Below are positions 53,028 to 62,896 of a DNA stretch of 64,000 nt, in pieces. The notes beneath the pieces were generated by a model, which worked only from the letters and a program-made list of their open reading frames with translations, was not told the origin of the DNA and did not search any database. The DNA comes from Pseudomonadota bacterium (GTDB lineage Bacteria; Pseudomonadota; Alphaproteobacteria; Rhizobiales; Xanthobacteraceae), in contig JAEWIX010000023.1 of NCBI GenBank assembly GCA_023386885.1, positions 4,042 to 68,041 of the forward strand, in the 5' to 3' direction. Made by a program: the position numbers and the translations under genes. How positions within the stretch are numbered: the first letter of the stretch is position 1; every line of letters starts with the position of its first letter.

Positions 53028-53516
53028 ATGAGCGTTACAACCGCTGCAAAGTCGCTGCTGCTGACGGAATTCCTCGAGGCGTTCGTCGTCACGATGAAGT
53101 ATTTCTTCAAGCCGAAGCCGACCCTGAATTATCCCTTTGAGAAGGGGCCGATCTCGCCGCGCTTCCGTGGTGAGCACGCGCTGCGCCGTTATCCCAACGG
53201 CGAGGAACGCTGCATCGCCTGCAAGCTCTGCGAGGCGATCTGTCCGGCGCAGGCCATCACCATCGAGGCTGGCCCGCGCCGCAACGACGGCACCCGCCGC
53301 ACGGTGCGCTACGACATCGACATGGTGAAGTGCATCTATTGCGGGTTGTGTCAGGAAGCCTGCCCGGTCGACGCCATCGTCGAGGGCCCGAACTTCGAAT
53401 TCGCCGCCGAGACCCGCGAGGAGCTTTATTATGACAAGGCCAAGCTGCTCGCCAACGGCGACCGCTGGGAACGCGAGATCGCGAAGAACATCGCGCTCGA
53501 CGCGCCGTACCGGTGA
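53028..53516 (+). CDS. nuoI: NADH-quinone oxidoreductase subunit I
   Basis: A 162-residue ferredoxin-like subunit (23 kDa, TYKY). Two 4Fe-4S motifs are visible: CIACKLCEAICP and CIYCGLCQEACP. It holds clusters N6a and N6b, which pass electrons to N2 in NuoB. Confidence 0.95.
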   Translation: MSVTTAAKSLLLTEFLEAFVVTMKYFFKPKPTLNYPFEKGPISPRFRGEHALRRYPNGEERCIACKLCEAICPAQAITIEAGPRRNDGTRRTVRYDIDMVKCIYCGLCQEACPVDAIVEGPNFEFAAETREELYYDKAKLLANGDRWEREIAKNIALDAPYR

Positions 53517-53525
53517 GGTGAGGGC

Positions 53526-54164
53526 ATGATCTTTCCCGCGCTGTTCTTTTATCTGTTCTCCGCCGTGCTGGTCGGCTCGGCGGTGATGGTGATTGCCTCG
53601 CGCAATCCCGTGCACTCGGTGCTGTTTCTGATCCTTGCTTTCGTCAATGCGTCAGGACTGTTCATCCTGCTCGGCGCCGAATTCCTCGCGATGATCCTTG
53701 TCGTGGTCTATGTCGGCGCGGTGGCGGTGCTGTTCCTGTTCGTCATCATGATGCTCGACGTCGATTTTGCCGCGCTGCGCGAAGGCTTTCTGGAATATCT
53801 GCCCGTCGGCCTGCTGGTCGGCGCGATCTTCCTCGCCGAACTGCTGCTGGTTGCCGGCGGCTGGGTGATCAACCCGACGGTGTCGAAGACCATCACCGCG
53901 CCGATCCCGGGCAACGTCAGCAACACCGAGGCGATCGGGCTGGTGCTGTACACGACGTATATTCATTACTTCCAGGTCGCGTCTCTGGTGCTGCTGGTGG
54001 CGATGATCGGCGCCATCGTGCTGACCTTGCGTCACAAGGCCAACGTCAAGCGGCAGAACATCAGCGTGCAGAACGCCCGCACCAAGGCGGCGGCGATGGC
54101 CGTGCGTCAGGTGGCGTCGGGGCAGGGCCTTCGCGAGTCCGATGCGGCGGAGTGGGTGAAATGA
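53526..54164 (+). CDS. nuoJ: NADH-quinone oxidoreductase subunit J
   Basis: A 212-residue membrane subunit with five hydrophobic segments, including the TM3 pattern LVVVYVGAVAVLFLFVIMML with the conserved YVGA. It overlaps nuoK by four bases. Confidence 0.95.
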   Translation: MIFPALFFYLFSAVLVGSAVMVIASRNPVHSVLFLILAFVNASGLFILLGAEFLAMILVVVYVGAVAVLFLFVIMMLDVDFAALREGFLEYLPVGLLVGAIFLAELLLVAGGWVINPTVSKTITAPIPGNVSNTEAIGLVLYTTYIHYFQVASLVLLVAMIGAIVLTLRHKANVKRQNISVQNARTKAAAMAVRQVASGQGLRESDAAEWVK

Positions 54165-54469
54165 CAATCGGTCTCGGCCATTACCTCGCGGTCGGCGCGA
54201 TCCTGTTCACGCTCGGCATCCTCGGCATTTTCCTCAACCGCAAGAACATCATCGTCATTCTGATGTCGGTGGAACTGATCCTGCTGGCGGTGAACATCAA
54301 CCTGGTGTCGTTCTCGGCGTTCCTCAACGACATCGTCGGTCAGGTGTTCGCGCTCTTGGTGCTGACGGTCGCCGCCGCGGAAGCCGCGATCGGCCTTGCG
54401 ATCCTCGTTGTTTACTTCCGCAACCGCGGCTCCATCGCGGTCGAAGACATCAATATGATGAAGGGCTGA
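54161..54469 (+). CDS. nuoK: NADH-quinone oxidoreductase subunit K
   Basis: A 102-residue membrane subunit with three segments, the normal NuoK length. The conserved membrane glutamates lie in VELILLAVN and AAAEAAIGLAI. ATG 54161 is chosen over an in-frame GTG at 54152 because of the ATGA overlap with nuoJ. Confidence 0.95.
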   Translation: MTIGLGHYLAVGAILFTLGILGIFLNRKNIIVILMSVELILLAVNINLVSFSAFLNDIVGQVFALLVLTVAAAEAAIGLAILVVYFRNRGSIAVEDINMMKG

Positions 54470-54476
54470 GGCAGAT

Positions 54477-56549
54477 ATGGTCCAGGCGATTGTCTTTCTG
54501 CCGCTGCTCGGCGCCATTCTCGCGGGCCTGATCGCGCTCGCGGGCGCCCACGCGCGCAACCCGAGCGGCGACACCGTCGAGCATGCGCATGGTCATGATG
54601 GCCACGGCGATCATGCCCACGCCTCGCACGCGCATGACGATCACGGTCACGGCCATGACGACCACCACGCGCCGGCCGAGCCGGCGGCGGCGGGCACCGG
54701 AGCCGCCGAGTTCATCACCACGGCGCTGCTGTTCGTCTCCGCCGCACTGTCGTGGATCACTTTCGTCAATGTCGGCTTCTTCAAGCAGGACGTGCTGATT
54801 CACGTACTGCCGTGGATCAATTCCGGCGACCTGCAGATCGCCTGGTCGCTGCGCGTCGATACGCTGACGGCGGTGATGCTGGTGGTGGTCACCACGGTGT
54901 CGTCGCTGGTGCACCTCTATTCGGTTGGCTACATGGACGAGGATCCGCATCGTCCACGCTTCTTCGCCTATCTGTCGCTGTGCACCTTCGCCATGCTGAT
55001 GCTGGTGACCTCCGATAACCTGGTGCAACTGTTCTTCGGTTGGGAAGGCGTCGGCCTCGCGAGCTACCTGCTGATCGGCTTCTGGTATCAGAAGCCGTCG
55101 GCCAACGCGGCCGCGATCAAGGCGTTCGTGGTCAACCGCGTCGGCGACTTCGGCTTCTCGCTCGGCATCTTCGCGGTGTTCATGCTGATCGGCTCGACCG
55201 ATTTCGACACCATCTTTGCCGCGGCACCCGGCCTCACCGGCAAAACCATCGACTTCCTCGGCTGGAACGTCGATGCGCTGACCATCACCTGCCTGCTCCT
55301 GTTCATGGGCGCGATGGGCAAGTCGGCGCAGTTCCTGCTGCACACCTGGTTGCCGGACGCCATGGAAGGCCCGACCCCGGTGTCGGCGCTGATCCACGCC
55401 GCGACCATGGTGACCGCCGGCGTGTTCATGGTGGCCCGGCTGTCGCCGCTGTTCGAACTGGCGCCGAACGCGCAGGCGTTCGTGATGCTGATCGGTGGCA
55501 CCACCGCGTTCTTCGCCGCCACCATCGGTCTCGTCCAGAACGACATCAAGCGCATCGTCGCCTACTCGACCTGTTCGCAGCTCGGCTACATGTTCGTGGC
55601 GATGGGCGCGGGCGCCTATTCGGTGGGCATGTTCCACCTGTTCACTCACGCCTTCTTCAAGGCGCTGCTGTTCTTAGGCTCCGGCTCGGTGATCTACGCG
55701 ATGCACCACGAGCAGGACATCCGCAACATGGGCGGCCTGTGGCGCAAGATTCCCTACACCTACGCCACCATGGTGATCGGCACATTGGCGCTGACCGGCT
55801 TCCCGCTGACCGCCGGCTACTTCTCCAAGGACGCCATCATCGAGTCGGCGTTCGTGTCGCAGAACCCGTTCGCGTTCTACGGCTTCCTGATGACGGTGGT
55901 GGCGGCGTGCCTGACCTCGTTCTATTCGTGGCGTCTGATCTTCAAGACCTTCCACGGCAAGCCGCACGATCAGAAGCATTACGAGGCCGCGCATGAAGCT
56001 CCGCTATGGATGCTGGTGCCGCTCGGCGTGCTGAGCGCCGGTTCGCTGCTCGCCGGTCTGCCGTTCAAGGAACTGTTCGCCGGCCACGGCGTCGACGAAT
56101 TCTTCCGCGCCTCGCTGAAGATGCATCCGCATATCATCGAAGAGATGCATCACATTCCGGCTGCCATCGCCTATCTGCCGACGGTGATGATGGTGGTCGG
56201 CCTGTTCGTCGCGTGGATGTTCTACATCCGCCGGCCATATCTGCCGGTCGAACTCGCCAACCAGCACGGCGCGCTGTACCGCTTCCTGCTCAACAAGTGG
56301 TACTTAGACGAACTCTACGACATCATCTTCCTGCGTCCGGCGAAGTGGCTCGGTACCGTGCTCTGGAAGAAGGGCGACGGCTTCGTCATCGACGGCTTCG
56401 GCCCCAACGGGGTCGCGGCGCGCGTGCTCGACGTCACCCGCGGGGTCGTGCGCATTCAAACCGGTTATCTTTATCACTATGCCTTCGTGATGCTGATCGG
56501 CGCCGCCGGTCTGATCACCTGGTTCATGTTCGGGCTTGGGGGCCAATAA
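54477..56549 (+). CDS. nuoL: NADH-quinone oxidoreductase subunit L, with His-rich loop
   Basis: A 690-residue antiporter-like proton-pumping subunit. The core motif FFGWEGVGLASYLLIGFW and HTWLPDAMEGPTPVSALIHAATMV are present, and the long amphipathic helix region is included at the C-terminus. After the first membrane helix it carries a His/Asp-rich stretch at residues 36-64 with 13 His, not found in E. coli NuoL. The rest aligns as a normal subunit. Confidence 0.95.
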   Translation: MVQAIVFLPLLGAILAGLIALAGAHARNPSGDTVEHAHGHDGHGDHAHASHAHDDHGHGHDDHHAPAEPAAAGTGAAEFITTALLFVSAALSWITFVNVGFFKQDVLIHVLPWINSGDLQIAWSLRVDTLTAVMLVVVTTVSSLVHLYSVGYMDEDPHRPRFFAYLSLCTFAMLMLVTSDNLVQLFFGWEGVGLASYLLIGFWYQKPSANAAAIKAFVVNRVGDFGFSLGIFAVFMLIGSTDFDTIFAAAPGLTGKTIDFLGWNVDALTITCLLLFMGAMGKSAQFLLHTWLPDAMEGPTPVSALIHAATMVTAGVFMVARLSPLFELAPNAQAFVMLIGGTTAFFAATIGLVQNDIKRIVAYSTCSQLGYMFVAMGAGAYSVGMFHLFTHAFFKALLFLGSGSVIYAMHHEQDIRNMGGLWRKIPYTYATMVIGTLALTGFPLTAGYFSKDAIIESAFVSQNPFAFYGFLMTVVAACLTSFYSWRLIFKTFHGKPHDQKHYEAAHEAPLWMLVPLGVLSAGSLLAGLPFKELFAGHGVDEFFRASLKMHPHIIEEMHHIPAAIAYLPTVMMVVGLFVAWMFYIRRPYLPVELANQHGALYRFLLNKWYLDELYDIIFLRPAKWLGTVLWKKGDGFVIDGFGPNGVAARVLDVTRGVVRIQTGYLYHYAFVMLIGAAGLITWFMFGLGGQ

Positions 56550-58061
56550 ATGATGACGTGGCCCATTCTTTCGGTCGTCACCTTCCTGCCGGCGGTCGGC
56601 GCGCTGCTGATCTGGCTGATGGCGCGCGGTGGCGACGAGGCGGCTGCCCGCAACGCGCGCTGGATTGCGCTGTGGACGACGCTGATCAACTTCGCGATCT
56701 CGCTGATCCTGGTGGCGCGGTTCGATCCGACGCAGGCCGGTTTTCAATTCGTCGAGGAGGGCCGCTGGCTGACCTCGACCATCGCCTACAAGATGGGCGT
56801 CGACGGCATCTCGCTGCCGTTCGTGATCCTAACCACCGCACTGCTGCCGCTGTGCATCATCGCGAGCTGGAAGTCGGTCACCAACCGCGTGCCGGCCTAC
56901 ATGATGGCGTTCCTGATCCTGGAAGCGCTGATGGTCGGCACCTTCTCGGCGCTCGACCTGCTGCTGTTCTACGTCTTCTTCGAAGGCGGCCTGATCCCGA
57001 TGTTCCTGATCATCGGCGTCTGGGGCGGCCCGCGCCGGGTCTATGCGACGTTCAAGTTCTTCCTCTACACGCTGCTCGGCTCGGTCTTGATGCTGCTGGC
57101 GATCATGGCGCTGTACTGGAACGCCGGCACCACCGACATTCCGACGCTGATGACCACCGCCGTGCCGCGCAACCTGCAGACATGGGCGTGGCTGGCGTTC
57201 TTCGCTTCGTTCGCGGTGAAGATGCCGATGTGGCCGGTGCACACCTGGCTGCCGGATGCGCACGTCGAGGCGCCGACGGCGGGCTCAGTGATCCTCGCCG
57301 CGATCCTGCTGAAGATGGGCGGCTACGGCTTCCTGCGCTTCTCGTTGCCGATGTTCCCGCTTGCGTCGCACGATTTCGCGCCGCTGATATTCACGCTCTC
57401 CGCCATCGCCATCGTCTACACCTCGCTGGTGGCGCTGATGCAGGAGGATATGAAGAAGCTGATCGCCTATTCGTCGGTCGCGCACATGGGCTTCGTCACC
57501 ATGGGCATCTTCGCCGGCACCATGCAGGGCGTCGCCGGCGGCGTGTTCCAGATGGTGTCGCACGGCCTCGTCTCCGGCGCGCTGTTCCTCTGCGTCGGCG
57601 TGGTCTACGACCGGATGCACACCCGCGAGATCGCGGCCTATGGCGGCGTGGTCAACCGGATGCCGCTCTATGCCTTCGTGTTCCTGACGTTCACCATGGC
57701 CAACGTCGGCCTGCCGGGCACCTCGGGCTTCGTCGGCGAATTCCTGACGCTGATCGGCACCTTCAAGGTCTCGATCCCGACCGCGTTCTTCGCCACGCTG
57801 GGCGTCATCCTGTCGGCAGCCTATGCGCTGTGGCTCTACCGCAAGATCGTGTTCGGCGCGCTGGTGAAGCCATCGCTTGCCAGCATCAAGGACCTGACGT
57901 TCCGCGAGGTGCTGACGCTTGGGCCGCTCTTGATCCTCACCATCCTGTTCGGTTTCTATCCGAAGCCGCTGCTCGATTTCTCGGCGGCGTCGGTGCAGCA
58001 ACTCGTCACCAATTACAGCCACGCGATTACTGCCGTGAAGGCAGCCGCGCTGATGCAATGA
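56550..58061 (+). CDS. nuoM: NADH-quinone oxidoreductase subunit M
   Basis: A 503-residue antiporter-like subunit directly abutting nuoL. Markers are FFEGGLIPMFLIIGVWGG, KMPMWPVHTWLPDAHVEAPT and LIAYSSVAHMGFV, which include the conserved membrane Glu and Lys residues of proton transfer. Confidence 0.95.
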   Translation: MMTWPILSVVTFLPAVGALLIWLMARGGDEAAARNARWIALWTTLINFAISLILVARFDPTQAGFQFVEEGRWLTSTIAYKMGVDGISLPFVILTTALLPLCIIASWKSVTNRVPAYMMAFLILEALMVGTFSALDLLLFYVFFEGGLIPMFLIIGVWGGPRRVYATFKFFLYTLLGSVLMLLAIMALYWNAGTTDIPTLMTTAVPRNLQTWAWLAFFASFAVKMPMWPVHTWLPDAHVEAPTAGSVILAAILLKMGGYGFLRFSLPMFPLASHDFAPLIFTLSAIAIVYTSLVALMQEDMKKLIAYSSVAHMGFVTMGIFAGTMQGVAGGVFQMVSHGLVSGALFLCVGVVYDRMHTREIAAYGGVVNRMPLYAFVFLTFTMANVGLPGTSGFVGEFLTLIGTFKVSIPTAFFATLGVILSAAYALWLYRKIVFGALVKPSLASIKDLTFREVLTLGPLLILTILFGFYPKPLLDFSAASVQQLVTNYSHAITAVKAAALMQ

Positions 58062-58086
58062 ATACGGCAGGTCAGGACCTTATCCC

Positions 58087-59523
58087 ATGAACTTCACTCC
58101 CGCCGGATATTCGCTGCTTCCCGTGCTGCCGGAGATCGTGTTGGCCATCGGTGCGATGGTGCTGCTGATGGTCGGTGCGTTTCGCGGCCAGCGTTCGACA
58201 CCGCTGGTGGTGACGCTGGCGATCGCGCTGCTGATCCTCACCGGCGCGCTGCAATGCTGGCTGCCGGCCGGTAAGCTCGAGACGTTCGGCGGCAGCTTCG
58301 TCGTCGACGGTTACGCGCGTTTCCTGAAGGTTCTGGTGCTGCTCGGCTCGGCCGCGACGTTGCTGATTTCCTACGGCTTCCTGTCGGAGCGGCCGCGCCG
58401 GATTTTCGAATACGCGATCCTGATCCTGATCTCGACCATCGGCATGATGCTGCTGGTGTCGGCCGGCGATCTGATCATGCTCTATCTCGGCCTCGAACTG
58501 ATGAGCCTGTCGCTCTATGTCGTCGCAGCAAGCAACCGCGATGACCTCAAGTCCACCGAGGCCGGCCTGAAGTATTTTGTGCTGGGCGCGCTGGCGTCGG
58601 GCATGATGCTGTACGGCATGTCGCTGATCTACGGTTTCACCGGTACGGTGAGCTTCGCCGGCATCGCGGCCGCGGCGAAATCCGGCAGCGTCGGTGTGGC
58701 GTTCGGCCTTGTCTTCCTGCTGGCTGGCCTGTGCTTCAAGGTGTCGGCGGTGCCGTTCCACATGTGGACGCCCGACGTCTACGAGGGCGCGCCGACCCCG
58801 ATCACGGCTTTCTTCTCCTCGTCGCCGAAGGTCGCAGCGTTTGCAGTGTTCGTGCGCGTGGTGCTCACCGCGTTTCCGAACGTCGCCCATGAGTGGCAGC
58901 AGATCGTGGTGTTCGTCGCGATCGCCTCGATGGCGCTCGGTTCGTTCGGCGCCATCGGCCAGCGCAACATCAAGCGCATGATGGCCTATTCGTCGATCGG
59001 CCATATGGGCTTCGCGCTGGTCGGGCTTGCCGCGGGCACGCCCGAAGGCGTGCAAGGCGTCATCCTCTATCTCGTGATCTACACCGTGATGACCTTCGGC
59101 GTGTTCACGTTGATCCTGGCGATGCAGCGGGGCGGCCGCGCGATGGAAGAGATCAACGATTTCGCCGGGCTCTCGCGCACCAATCCGGTGCTGGCGTTCC
59201 TGTGCGCGATGCTGCTGTTCTCGCTGGCGGGCATTCCGCCGCTGGCCGGCTTCTTCGCCAAGTTCTACGTCTTCACCGCGGCGATCAAGGCCGGCATGAT
59301 CACGCTGTCGGTGATCGGCGTGCTGTGCAGCGTCGTCGGCGCGTTCTACTATCTCAACGTCATCAAGGTGATGTACTTCGACGAGCAGGCCGGTGCGACC
59401 GATTCCGTTCGCGTCGAACTGGGAACGGTGGTCGTCGTCTCGGCGCTGTTCAACATGCTGTTCTTCGTCTATCCCGGCCCGCTGGTCGGCGCGGCGACGG
59501 CTGCCGCGAAGTCGCTGTTCTGA
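58087..59523 (+). CDS. nuoN: NADH-quinone oxidoreductase subunit N
   Basis: A 478-residue antiporter-like subunit. Markers: LYLGLELMSLSLYVVAA, KVSAVPFHMWTPDVYEGAPTPITAF and KRMMAYSSIGHMGFAL. It completes the 14-subunit complex I operon and overlaps birA by one base (TGATG). Confidence 0.95.
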   Translation: MNFTPAGYSLLPVLPEIVLAIGAMVLLMVGAFRGQRSTPLVVTLAIALLILTGALQCWLPAGKLETFGGSFVVDGYARFLKVLVLLGSAATLLISYGFLSERPRRIFEYAILILISTIGMMLLVSAGDLIMLYLGLELMSLSLYVVAASNRDDLKSTEAGLKYFVLGALASGMMLYGMSLIYGFTGTVSFAGIAAAAKSGSVGVAFGLVFLLAGLCFKVSAVPFHMWTPDVYEGAPTPITAFFSSSPKVAAFAVFVRVVLTAFPNVAHEWQQIVVFVAIASMALGSFGAIGQRNIKRMMAYSSIGHMGFALVGLAAGTPEGVQGVILYLVIYTVMTFGVFTLILAMQRGGRAMEEINDFAGLSRTNPVLAFLCAMLLFSLAGIPPLAGFFAKFYVFTAAIKAGMITLSVIGVLCSVVGAFYYLNVIKVMYFDEQAGATDSVRVELGTVVVVSALFNMLFFVYPGPLVGAATAAAKSLF

Positions 59524-60329
59524 TGGCGTTGGCGCTTGGCTCGCGGGCGCGTGCGGCGGGCTATGGATTGACGGCGTTCGATGCCGTCGGTTCGACTAAT
59601 GCCGAGGCGTTGACGGCGGCGCGGGCCGGCCAACGGCAATCGACATGGTTCGTCACCACCGAGCAGACGGCGGGACGCGGACGGCGGCAGCGTACCTGGG
59701 TCGCGCCGCGCGGCAATCTCGCCAGCAGCGTGCTCGAAGTGCTTGAGGTGTCGCCGTCGATCGCGGCGACACTCGGCTTCGCTGCCGGTCTTGCGCTGGA
59801 GCATGCCTTGCGCAATGTCAGCGTTGAGGCGCTCGCGCGCGGCGGCGCCAATGTCGATTACACATTGAAGTGGCCGAACGACGTGCTTGGCAATACGCAC
59901 AAGCTCTCCGGGATTCTTCTCGAAGCTGAAGCGTTGGCCGACGGACGGCTTGCCGTCGTCGTCGGCATCGGCACCAACGTGATTGCCGCGCCGGAGGGCA
60001 CGCCGTATCCTGCGACCTCGCTGCGCGCGCTCGGCGTCGATGTCGGCGCGGAGGATGTGTTCGCCGCGTTGTCGGATTCTTGGGCGGAGTGCTTCGGCAT
60101 CTGGAATAGCGGGCGCGGCTTCGGCGAAATTCGCCGGCTCTGGCTGGAGCGGGCGGCGGGGCTCGGCGAGCTGGTTTCAATTCAGTCGGGGTCGTCAATC
60201 GTCGCCGGCACGTTCGACGGTCTCGACGAGAGCGGCTGCATGGTGATCGTGACGCCGAACGGCGAGCGCGCGACGATCGCCGCGGGCGATGTCTATTTCG
60301 GCACCGCGGGCTCCACAGGAAGCAGATGA
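59523..60329 (+). CDS. birA: Biotin-[acetyl-CoA-carboxylase] ligase
   Basis: A 268-residue BirA without an N-terminal DNA-binding domain. The biotinyl-AMP motif is TAGRGRRQRTWVAPRG, followed by LKWPNDVL, KLSGILLE and VVVGIGTNV. It biotinylates carboxylase carrier domains. Placement after nuoN is normal in alphaproteobacteria. It overlaps the RNase J gene by four bases. Confidence 0.9.
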   Translation: MALALGSRARAAGYGLTAFDAVGSTNAEALTAARAGQRQSTWFVTTEQTAGRGRRQRTWVAPRGNLASSVLEVLEVSPSIAATLGFAAGLALEHALRNVSVEALARGGANVDYTLKWPNDVLGNTHKLSGILLEAEALADGRLAVVVGIGTNVIAAPEGTPYPATSLRALGVDVGAEDVFAALSDSWAECFGIWNSGRGFGEIRRLWLERAAGLGELVSIQSGSSIVAGTFDGLDESGCMVIVTPNGERATIAAGDVYFGTAGSTGSR

Positions 60330-61999
60330 TGGCGCGACCGGACGAATTGACTTTCACCCCGCTCGGCGGCGTCGGCGAGATCGGCATGAACCTGTCGGTC
60401 TATGGCCTCGGCAACCGCCAGCAGCGCAGCTTCCTGGCGGTCGATCTCGGGGTGTCGTTCGGTGACGAGGAGCATCTGCCGGGCATCGATCTGGTGATGC
60501 CGGACGTGACGTTCCTCGAGAAGGAACGCAAGAACCTGATGGGGCTGGTGCTGACCCACGCCCATGAGGATCACTTCGGCGCCATCATCGATCTGTGGCC
60601 GAAACTCAAGTGCCCGATCTACGCCACGAAATTCAGCGCCGCGCTGTTCGAGGCCAAGTGCGCGGCGGAGCGCGGGGCGCCGAAAATTCCGGTCACCGTG
60701 GTCGAGTCCGGTTCGCGCATCGATGTCGGACCGTTCAACGTCGAGTTCATTCCGGTGGCGCATTCGATTCCGGAATCGCATGCACTCGGCATCCGCACCT
60801 CGGCGGGGCTGGTGCTGCATACCGGCGACTGGAAGATCGATCCGACACCGATCGTCAGCGCGCCCACCGACGAGGCGCGGCTGCGCGAACTTGGCGACGA
60901 AGGCGTGCTGGCGCTGATCGGCGATTCCACCAACGCGGTGCGGGAAGGGCGCTCGCCGTCGGAAACCGAAGTCGCGGCGACGCTTGCCAAGCTGGTGAAG
61001 GCGGCGCGTGGTCGCGTCGCGGTGACGACGTTTGCATCCAACGTCGCGCGCATCCGCGCCGTGGCCGATGCCGCGCGCGCCGCGGGGCGCGAGGTGGTGG
61101 TGGTCGGCCGCGCCATGCAGCGCGTGGTGCAGGTGGCGCGCGAGACGGGGCATCTCGACGGCGTGCAGGAATTCCGCAGCGATCAATATTACGGGCATTT
61201 CCCGGCGGACAAGGTGCTGGCGCTGTGCACCGGCAGCCAGGGTGAGCCGCGCGCGGCGCTGGCGCGCATCGCCCGCGACGATCATCCGCAGGTGACGCTG
61301 AACCGGGGCGACACCGTCATCTTCTCCTCGCGCACCATTCCCGGCAACGAGAAGGCGGTCGGCTCCGTCATCAACGGCTTGATCACGCAGGGCATCGAGG
61401 TGATCACCGACCGCACCGAACTGGTGCATGTCTCCGGCCATCCGCGCCGCGACGAACTGCGCGACATGATGTCGTGGGTGCGGCCGCAACTGTTGATCCC
61501 GGTACATGGCGAGGCGTTGCATCTGTCCGAACACGCCAAGCTCGGGCGCACGCTCGGCGTGCCGAAGGTGTTGATCTGCAAGAATGGCGATCAGGTGCGG
61601 CTTGCGCCCGGCGACCCGTCGATTGTCGGCGAGGTGCCCTCGGGCAAGCTCTACAAGGACGGCGCGCTGCTGGAGGATGCCAAGTCGCGCGCGGTCGTCG
61701 AGCGGCGCAAGATGGGATTCTCCGGCTGCGCCTTCATCGCCATGGCTGTCACCGAGACCGGCGAACTGGTGGATGATCCGGAGGTCGAACTGGTCGGCAT
61801 TCCGGAGAAAAATGCCGCGGGCGAGATGCTCGACGATATCGCCTTCGACGCGGTAGTCTCCACCGTCGAAACGCTGCCGCGGGCGCGGCGGCGAGATCCC
61901 GATGCAATGGCGGAATCGGTGCGCCGCGCGGTGCGGTCGGCCTTGTCCGAGGAGTGGGGCAAGAAGCCGTTGTGTTTTGTTCACGTCCTGGTGGTTTGA
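60326..61999 (+). CDS. rnj: Ribonuclease J
   Basis: A 557-residue metallo-beta-lactamase/beta-CASP nuclease. The zinc motif is THAHEDHFGAI (HxHxDH), with HTGDWKID later, and the beta-CASP part shows SSRTIPGNEK and VHVSGHPRRDELRDM. RNase J has 5'-exo- and endonuclease activity in rRNA and mRNA turnover. An alternative start is the next codon, ATG 60329. Confidence 0.9.
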   Translation: MMARPDELTFTPLGGVGEIGMNLSVYGLGNRQQRSFLAVDLGVSFGDEEHLPGIDLVMPDVTFLEKERKNLMGLVLTHAHEDHFGAIIDLWPKLKCPIYATKFSAALFEAKCAAERGAPKIPVTVVESGSRIDVGPFNVEFIPVAHSIPESHALGIRTSAGLVLHTGDWKIDPTPIVSAPTDEARLRELGDEGVLALIGDSTNAVREGRSPSETEVAATLAKLVKAARGRVAVTTFASNVARIRAVADAARAAGREVVVVGRAMQRVVQVARETGHLDGVQEFRSDQYYGHFPADKVLALCTGSQGEPRAALARIARDDHPQVTLNRGDTVIFSSRTIPGNEKAVGSVINGLITQGIEVITDRTELVHVSGHPRRDELRDMMSWVRPQLLIPVHGEALHLSEHAKLGRTLGVPKVLICKNGDQVRLAPGDPSIVGEVPSGKLYKDGALLEDAKSRAVVERRKMGFSGCAFIAMAVTETGELVDDPEVELVGIPEKNAAGEMLDDIAFDAVVSTVETLPRARRRDPDAMAESVRRAVRSALSEEWGKKPLCFVHVLVV

Positions 62000-62012
62000 A
62001 CGGAGAAGTGTG

Positions 62013-62417
62013 ATGTTGGGCCGGCTCAATCATGTCGCGATCGCGGTCAAGGATGCGGAGAAGGCCGCGAAGATCTACGGCACCGCGTTCGGCGCCGAGA
62101 TTTCGGCAGCAGTGCCGCTGCCGGAGCATGGTGTCATCACCGTGTTCGCGACGTTGCCGAACACCAAGATCGAATTCATCCAACCGCTCGGCGATAGTTC
62201 TCCGATCGCGAAGTTCGTCGAGCGCAATGCCGACGGCGGCATCCATCACATTTGCTACGAGGTGCCGGACATCATTGCGGCGCGCGATACCCTGATCAAG
62301 GAAGGCGCGCGGGTGCTGGGCGACGGCGAACCGAAGATCGGCGCGCACGGCAAGCCGGTGCTGTTCCTGCATCCGAAGGATTTCTCCGGAGCGCTGGTCG
62401 AAATCGAGCAGGCGTAA
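62013..62417 (+). CDS. mce: Methylmalonyl-CoA epimerase
   Basis: A 134-residue VOC-superfamily enzyme. RLNHVAIAVKD gives the first metal His, GGIHHICYEVPD the second region, and ALVEIEQA the terminal Glu. It interconverts methylmalonyl-CoA epimers in propionate metabolism. A GGAGA motif lies about nine bases before the ATG. Confidence 0.9.
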   Translation: MLGRLNHVAIAVKDAEKAAKIYGTAFGAEISAAVPLPEHGVITVFATLPNTKIEFIQPLGDSSPIAKFVERNADGGIHHICYEVPDIIAARDTLIKEGARVLGDGEPKIGAHGKPVLFLHPKDFSGALVEIEQA

Positions 62418-62421
62418 CGCC

Positions 62422-62715
62422 ATGGCCTATACGATCTCATCGGTTCTCGCGATCTACTTCGTCTTGTGGTGGGTGGTGCTGTTTCTCACCCTGCCGTTCG
62501 GCGTCCGCAGCCAGGACGAAGCCAACGAGACGGTCGAAGGCACCGATCCCGGCGCGCCGGTGCGAACGCTGATGATGCGCAAGCTGATCTGGACCACGAT
62601 CATTTCGGCGATCATTTTCGCGATCGCGATGGTGTTCTACCACCTCGGCTATCTGAACGTCGGGCGGCTGGCCGACCTGATGGGCATGTCCTCAGGGCGT
62701 CTCAAGCTGGATTGA
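62422..62715 (+). CDS. DUF1467 small membrane protein
   Basis: A 97-residue protein with two membrane helices (about 5-25 and 53-73). The N-terminal SSVLAIYFVLWWVVLFLTLPFGVRSQDE is the DUF1467 signature. It follows mce after four bases, an order repeated across alphaproteobacteria. Its function is unknown. Confidence 0.85.
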   Translation: MAYTISSVLAIYFVLWWVVLFLTLPFGVRSQDEANETVEGTDPGAPVRTLMMRKLIWTTIISAIIFAIAMVFYHLGYLNVGRLADLMGMSSGRLKLD

Positions 62716-62867
62716 CGGCGGAAGGTTTCGGGTTTGCATGCTCGCGCGGCCGTGGTCGCTGGAGAACCGGCCAATATCAGCCGGACGAAGCGGCGGGCCC
62801 AAGGGTGAAGGGCCAAAACTGAAAAGCTAAATCGAAGGATAATGGCGCGATCAAAAATGATGCGCCC

Positions 62868-62896
62868 AAAAAAAGGAGCAGGGACAAGCCCTGCTC
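62868..62896 (-). terminator. Rho-independent terminator reading the minus strand
   Basis: On the minus strand the perfect 8 bp stem GAGCAGGG/CCCTGCTC with a 5-base loop is followed after two bases by seven T residues. No protein gene lies upstream on that strand for over 1 kb, so a short RNA may end here. On the plus strand it would follow the DUF1467 gene but lacks a T-run. Confidence 0.7.

Noticed and set aside
50159..53110. Very long (983-codon) open frame on the minus strand across nuoG, nuoH and part of nuoI
   Set aside because: It is antisense to clear complex I genes and has an Arg/His/Gln-rich composition typical of a codon-bias shadow in GC-rich DNA.
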